From an uncultured Lachnospiraceae bacterium (GTDB lineage Bacteria; Bacillota; Clostridia; Lachnospirales; Lachnospiraceae), in NCBI GenBank assembly GCA_902762955.1, contig CACWQH010000026.1, forward strand, positions 1-38,886: 38,886 nucleotides of DNA. Reading direction: 5' to 3'. Each line of letters starts with the position of its first letter. Within the stretch, counting starts at the first letter, position 1. Positions 35,783 to 38,886 of this stretch are shown in pieces. The notes beneath the pieces are model-generated. The model worked only from the letters and a program-made list of their open reading frames with translations. It was not told the DNA's origin and did not search any database. A program made the translations under genes and the position numbers.

Positions 35783-35987
35783 TATGTCTGAATACAAAAA
35801 AACAGGTGTATAGAGAGCTAACCATCAATTTGCTAAATCAAAGCACTCAAATTCTTTATCTGTGCTAAAAATCGTAAACTCGCTACGCTCAAACAGTTCG
35901 ATTTTTTTAACGCACAGAATAAAGAATTTTCGTTTTTGATTTTACGCAAATTGGGTTAAATGCTCTCTTTTTTACAATTCAGACATA
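35783..35987. repeat. 205-bp inverted-repeat element (copy 2 of a dispersed family)
   Basis: The outer arms (TATGTCTGAAT at 35783-35793 and ATTCAGACATA at 35977-35987) and inner segments (for example ATCAATTTGC and GCAAATTG) form one long imperfect stem. The apex carries TCGCTACGCT (35880-35889; complement AGCGTAGCGA). The middle 150 bp (about 35816-35965) matches 20551-20700 in reverse orientation at high identity, whereas the outer arms of the two copies are unrelated. It lies between the convergent dnaB and minus-strand genes. Confidence 0.8.
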
Positions 35988-35998
35988 TAGTTAAAGAA

Positions 35999-36031
35999 AT
36001 GCCGCTGAAATTTTTTCAGCGGCATTATATT
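35999..36031. terminator. Bidirectional-type terminator hairpin between convergent genes
   Basis: ATGCCGCTGAAA (35999-36010) and TTTCAGCGGCAT (36014-36025) form a perfect 12-bp stem around TTT. On the minus strand TTTCTTTAA follows, suitable for the gene that ends at 36042. On the plus strand the following sequence is only moderately T-rich. Confidence 0.75.
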
Positions 36032-36041
36032 ATATTGTTTT

Positions 36042-37331
36042 TTATTTCATTGAATTAAAGAGTGCTGCGATTTCTTCCGGTGAAAGTTGTCTGTTAGGAT
36101 CATCATCTATCGGAGCCGGTGCAGGAGTTGGGAACTCAAGCACATTTGAAGCAGGTTCAGGTTCCGGCTCAGGTTCCGGTTCAGCAACAGGCTCAGGTTC
36201 CGGTTCAGCAACAGGCTCAGGAGCAGCTGTCATGCTTGCAAGTAATGCATCAAGCTCAGCCTGTGAAAGAACACCGCCATCATCAGCAGGAGCCGGTGTT
36301 TCGTTTTTATGTTCATGCTTTGTTTCAAATTCATCGAAGAAGCTTTGGGCTTCAGCGCTTGATGCACCTACGTTATGAGGAAGCTCAGTATCCGGTTCAG
36401 CAACTGCTTCAGGTTCAGCAGCAGGTTCCGGTTCCGGAGTAGTATTCATACTAGCAAGAAGTGCATCCAATGCCTCCTGAGAAAGAACACCGCCATCATC
36501 GGCAGGAGCCGGTGCAGGAGCAACAGGCTCAGGTTCAGCAACAGGTTCAGGTTCCGGTGTGGAATTCATGCTTGCAAGAAGAGCATCCAATGCCTCTTGT
36601 GAAAGAACACCGCCGTCATCGGCAGGAGCTGGAGCAACCGGTTCTGGTTCAACAGCTGCAACAGGCTCAGGTTCGGCAACCGGTTCTGGTTCAACAGCTG
36701 CAACAGGCTCAGATGCAGGAACAACCGGCTCAGGCTCGGCAACTGCAACAGGCTCCGGTATAGGCGCTGCAACAGGCTCAGGAGCAGCCGCTTGAACAGG
36801 TGCTGACTGAACAGGCTGTGGAGCTGCAACGGGAACTTCCTTGATTATAACCTGTGGCTCCGGTGCGAGCTTTAAGCTTTCTGATAAATCAGAGATTGCA
36901 GCAAGAAGCTTGCTTGAATCTGCGTGATTGTATTTAATATTTACCTTTGTTGCATTATTTAAAATTTCCTTAGTAATCAAATCGTTGCTTAAGGTTGTAT
37001 TTACTTTTCTAAGCTGTACATATAGGGCCTTGCAGATTCGCTCAACCTCAAGACTGTTATCAGGCTGTTCGGTCTGCGCCTGTGCTTCATAAAAGTCTGC
37101 AACCAATTTTGCAACGGCTTCATTTATATCCTTTTTTAACTTTTTATCTTTTCGCTGACGGATGCTTATAATTGATCTTAGCAATACATAAACTGAAATT
37201 ATAAGAGCGACAGAAACGCATATGACATACACAGGTTTATCTCTGAATTCGATTATGCAGTATACCCAGCCGAGCAAGGCTGTAAAGCTTATCATACCTA
37301 TGCTGACAAGCCTTTTATACAAACTGTTCAT
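36042..37331 (-). CDS. Membrane protein with Pro/Glu/Ala-rich region and repeated FliM/FliY-like LSQxEIDALL peptides
   Basis: A 429-residue protein. Two membrane helices (residues ~8-28 and ~33-54) form an N-terminal anchor with a very short outer loop. A helical cytosolic part with ERICKALYVQLRKVNTTL reaches ~residue 160. The rest is a PEPVA-type low-complexity chain carrying a peptide, DDGGVLSQEALDALLASMN, near residues 237, 277 and (as LSQAELDALLASM) 348. A related C-terminal end, QLSPEEIAALFNSMK, closes the protein. The peptide closely resembles the N-terminal LSQDEIDALL segment of the flagellar switch proteins FliM/FliY, which binds phospho-CheY. The biological role is unknown. GGAGG precedes the ATG. 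Confidence 0.8.
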   Translation of the reverse strand: MNSLYKRLVSIGMISFTALLGWVYCIIEFRDKPVYVICVSVALIISVYVLLRSIISIRQRKDKKLKKDINEAVAKLVADFYEAQAQTEQPDNSLEVERICKALYVQLRKVNTTLSNDLITKEILNNATKVNIKYNHADSSKLLAAISDLSESLKLAPEPQVIIKEVPVAAPQPVQSAPVQAAAPEPVAAPIPEPVAVAEPEPVVPASEPVAAVEPEPVAEPEPVAAVEPEPVAPAPADDGGVLSQEALDALLASMNSTPEPEPVAEPEPVAPAPAPADDGGVLSQEALDALLASMNTTPEPEPAAEPEAVAEPDTELPHNVGASSAEAQSFFDEFETKHEHKNETPAPADDGGVLSQAELDALLASMTAAPEPVAEPEPEPVAEPEPEPEPEPASNVLEFPTPAPAPIDDDPNRQLSPEEIAALFNSMK

Positions 37332-37398
37332 AGCTTCCTCCGATAGATTAAATATTTAATATATTCTATAAAATGCAATCTTATTTAAAATCCCATAT

Positions 37399-37428
37399 AT
37401 TGTACCATAATATGATGTGTTTAGTCAA
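37399..37428 (-). promoter_or_regulatory. Predicted minus-strand promoter of the LSQ-peptide membrane protein
   Basis: On the minus strand TTGACT (37428-37423), an 18-bp spacer and TACAAT (37404-37399), about 68 bp before the start codon at 37331. Confidence 0.55.
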
Positions 37429-37465
37429 ATGTTGTTATTTTGCAGTATAAAATTATTTAATATCA

Positions 37466-37494
37466 TTGAAAAGCGTAATAAACAATGATAAAAT
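37466..37494 (+). promoter_or_regulatory. Predicted promoter of the CARF-nuclease gene
   Basis: TTGAAA (37466-37471), a 17-bp spacer and TAAAAT (37489-37494), about 49 bp before the ATG at 37543. It is divergent from the minus-strand promoter, with the two -35 boxes about 37 bp apart. Confidence 0.5.
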
Positions 37495-37542
37495 TATTTA
37501 CATATTATAAAAGTTGAATAAGTTTATAAATGAAGGTAAATT

Positions 37543-38751
37543 ATGGACACAAATAACGAAATTATGGAAGAATGTAATATCCTTGTCAAATTTTATTCTG
37601 AAGAACCTTTGGAAAATGTTATGGCGATGATGAAGTATAATCCGGAAAAAATCATTTTCTTAGGTCACAAGGATAATATGGTAACCAAAAAAATAAATGA
37701 TATAAAGCATTTTAAGGAGCTTAGGTGTCCGACCGTTAATCTTGAATTTATCGAGGTGCCTAAGGATAACTTAAATGCTGCGATTTCTATGCTGACGGAT
37801 ATTATCAGAGAGTATCCGGATGTGAAGTTTGACCTTACCGGTGGAAGTGAGCTTATACTTATTGCCCTCGGATGTATAGCTGCGCGCATGGAGATTAGGA
37901 AGATGCGTATCGATCCATTTACGGGTAAAGAGATAGACATAAATGGTGGAGAGATAATAACCTCTGATTATAAATTTCATCTTAGCATCGCCGAGGAAAT
38001 TGTGCTTCATGGGGGTGTGCTTACAAGCCATACAGGAAGCTATGCCGATTGGAGATTTACTGATGAATTTCGTGCGGATATCAGAACCATGTGGGATATC
38101 TGCAGCAGGTATCGCGGAAGATGGAATAAGCACTGCGCAAGAATTGATGAACTTAGAAAGTCGATGCCGGATCAAAATGAGGGCTGGGAGGAGCTTTATA
38201 AAAAACCACTCGGAGATGCGATTGAGCTTCTCCAGGATTTGAATAAAGTTAAGCTACTAAAAGAGTACAGAGAAACAGGCAATAAGGTTATATTCAAATT
38301 TAAGAATGATATGATTAAAAGGGTTATCGGTAAGGCCGGCAATATACTTGAGCTTCATGTGTACGAGGTTGCGACCAGAGATAGATATCTATTTTCAGAT
38401 GCAATTATCGGAGCGCATATCGACTGGGCAGGAGAGCTTCATACCGACGACAGTCTTATCTATGATACCATGAATGAAATCGATGTGATTCTTATGAAGG
38501 ATGTATGTCCGATATTTATATCCTGTAAGAGTGGCAAGGTTGGCGGTAGTGCACTTCACGAGCTTGAAACAGTTTCCAATAAGTTTGGAGGTAAGTATGC
38601 CAGAAAAGCACTTGTGCTTGCCAAGGGCAGCGACGATACCACGGGAACCAGATACTTCAAGCAGCGTGCAAAGGATATGCACACTTGGATAATAGATGAT
38701 GTTTTTCGTCTGAGCGACGAACAGCTTCTCAATAAGTTGAAGAGAATTTAA
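37543..38751 (+). CDS. CARF-domain nuclease, Card1/Can2-like (DUF1887)
   Basis: A 402-residue soluble protein. The N-terminal ~150 residues are a CARF-type Rossmann domain: NILVKFYSEEPLENVMAM, IIFLGHKDNM, FIEVPKDNLNAAI and the ligand-loop VKFDLTGGSELILIALG (TGG at 99-101). A winged-helix-like linker (residues ~200-255) follows. The C-terminal part is a PD-(D/E)XK nuclease: ELHVYEVA (Glu270), then NEIDVILMKDVCPIF (Glu312, Asp314) and ISCKSGK (Lys329). In type III CRISPR systems such proteins are switched on by cyclic oligoadenylate and cut DNA and RNA. No CRISPR array, cas10 or other cas gene is in the window, so its activator and role are open. Own promoter; a long hairpin follows. Confidence 0.82.
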   Translation: MDTNNEIMEECNILVKFYSEEPLENVMAMMKYNPEKIIFLGHKDNMVTKKINDIKHFKELRCPTVNLEFIEVPKDNLNAAISMLTDIIREYPDVKFDLTGGSELILIALGCIAARMEIRKMRIDPFTGKEIDINGGEIITSDYKFHLSIAEEIVLHGGVLTSHTGSYADWRFTDEFRADIRTMWDICSRYRGRWNKHCARIDELRKSMPDQNEGWEELYKKPLGDAIELLQDLNKVKLLKEYRETGNKVIFKFKNDMIKRVIGKAGNILELHVYEVATRDRYLFSDAIIGAHIDWAGELHTDDSLIYDTMNEIDVILMKDVCPIFISCKSGKVGGSALHELETVSNKFGGKYARKALVLAKGSDDTTGTRYFKQRAKDMHTWIIDDVFRLSDEQLLNKLKRI

Positions 38752-38762
38752 AATTAGTAAGC

Positions 38763-38850
38763 TTCTTCATACTGTATCGAAATATGTGCTAAGCATAGCG
38801 TTAAGCGACAGCGTGCTATGCGAGTACATATTTCGATACAGTATGAAGAA
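38763..38850. repeat. Long hairpin with 25-bp perfect stem after the CARF gene
   Basis: Arms 38763-38787 and 38826-38850 are exact reverse complements over 25 bp. The inner part holds GCATAGCG, AGCGTTAAGCGA (38797-38808) and the matching GCTATGC. No T run follows, so it is not a standard terminator. Confidence 0.8.
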
Positions 38851-38856
38851 TAAAAA

Positions 38857-38886
38857 GTGCTAAGCATAGCGTTAAGCGACAGCGTG
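38857..38886. repeat. Second exact copy of a 30-bp segment of the hairpin apex (cut by the window end)
   Basis: The 30 bases 38857-38886, starting GTGCTAAGCATAGCG, are identical to 38786-38815. The window ends inside this copy, so it may be part of another hairpin or of a longer repeat. Confidence 0.8.

Noticed and set aside
36119-36795. Several plus-strand ORFs rich in Gln, Gly and Ser
   Set aside because: They are antisense to the Pro/Glu/Ala repeat region of the minus-strand gene, so their open frames and low complexity are by-products of the repeats.

Overview
The window is low-GC DNA from an anaerobic Firmicute, most likely a Lachnospiraceae member (Roseburia/Butyrivibrio/Lachnospira-like). 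The evidence is strong AGGAGG-type ribosome binding sites, TTGACA/TATAAT promoters, a gdpP-rplI-dnaB cluster, and a block of large genes that I recall from memory as the Lachnospiraceae families DUF5717 and DUF5716. No tRNA, rRNA, CRISPR array, insertion sequence or prophage module was seen.

Layout. (1) 1-480: a decayed, frameshifted, minus-strand remnant of an Rpn-family (PD-(D/E)XK) nuclease with its own terminator. (2) 568-6743: two secreted cell-wall proteins, an amidase/glucosaminidase autolysin and a CAP-domain protein, sharing the same ~90-residue repeat module, then an unrecognised 327-residue protein. (3) 7095-9566: a small zinc-ribbon protein, a small secreted protein, and an M56 (BlaR1-like) membrane metallopeptidase whose C-terminal outer domain is homologous to that secreted neighbour. 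(4) 9568-19575: a surface polysaccharide cluster with three GT2 glycosyltransferases, a DUF2142-like membrane protein, FdtA/FdtB-type enzymes for a dTDP-3-amino-3,6-dideoxyhexose, a FemAB/GNAT-like acyltransferase, a Wzx-type flippase and a TagB/TagF-like polymerase. (5) 19818-20485: a HicAB toxin-antitoxin pair with a palindromic operator. (6) 20752-21804 minus: a HisC/CobD-like PLP enzyme. (7) 21979-29013: a four-gene unit (giant DUF5717-like protein, Hsp70/actin-fold DUF5716-like protein, TPR-like protein, membrane coiled-coil protein), the best candidate here for an undescribed system. (8) 29099-35777: valS, gdpP, rplI and dnaB. (9) 36042-37331 minus: a membrane protein carrying several copies of a FliM/FliY-like LSQxEIDALL peptide. 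(10) 37543-38751: a CARF plus nuclease (Card1/DUF1887-like) protein with no CRISPR system nearby.

Several intergenic regions hold very long inverted repeats (perfect arms of 25 to 44 bp). Two of them (20513-20741 and 35783-35987) are copies of one ~150-bp dispersed element, and four different hairpins carry the same apical motif AGCGT-N(0-2)-AGCGA.

All family assignments come from reading the sequence and remembered family motifs; no searches were run.
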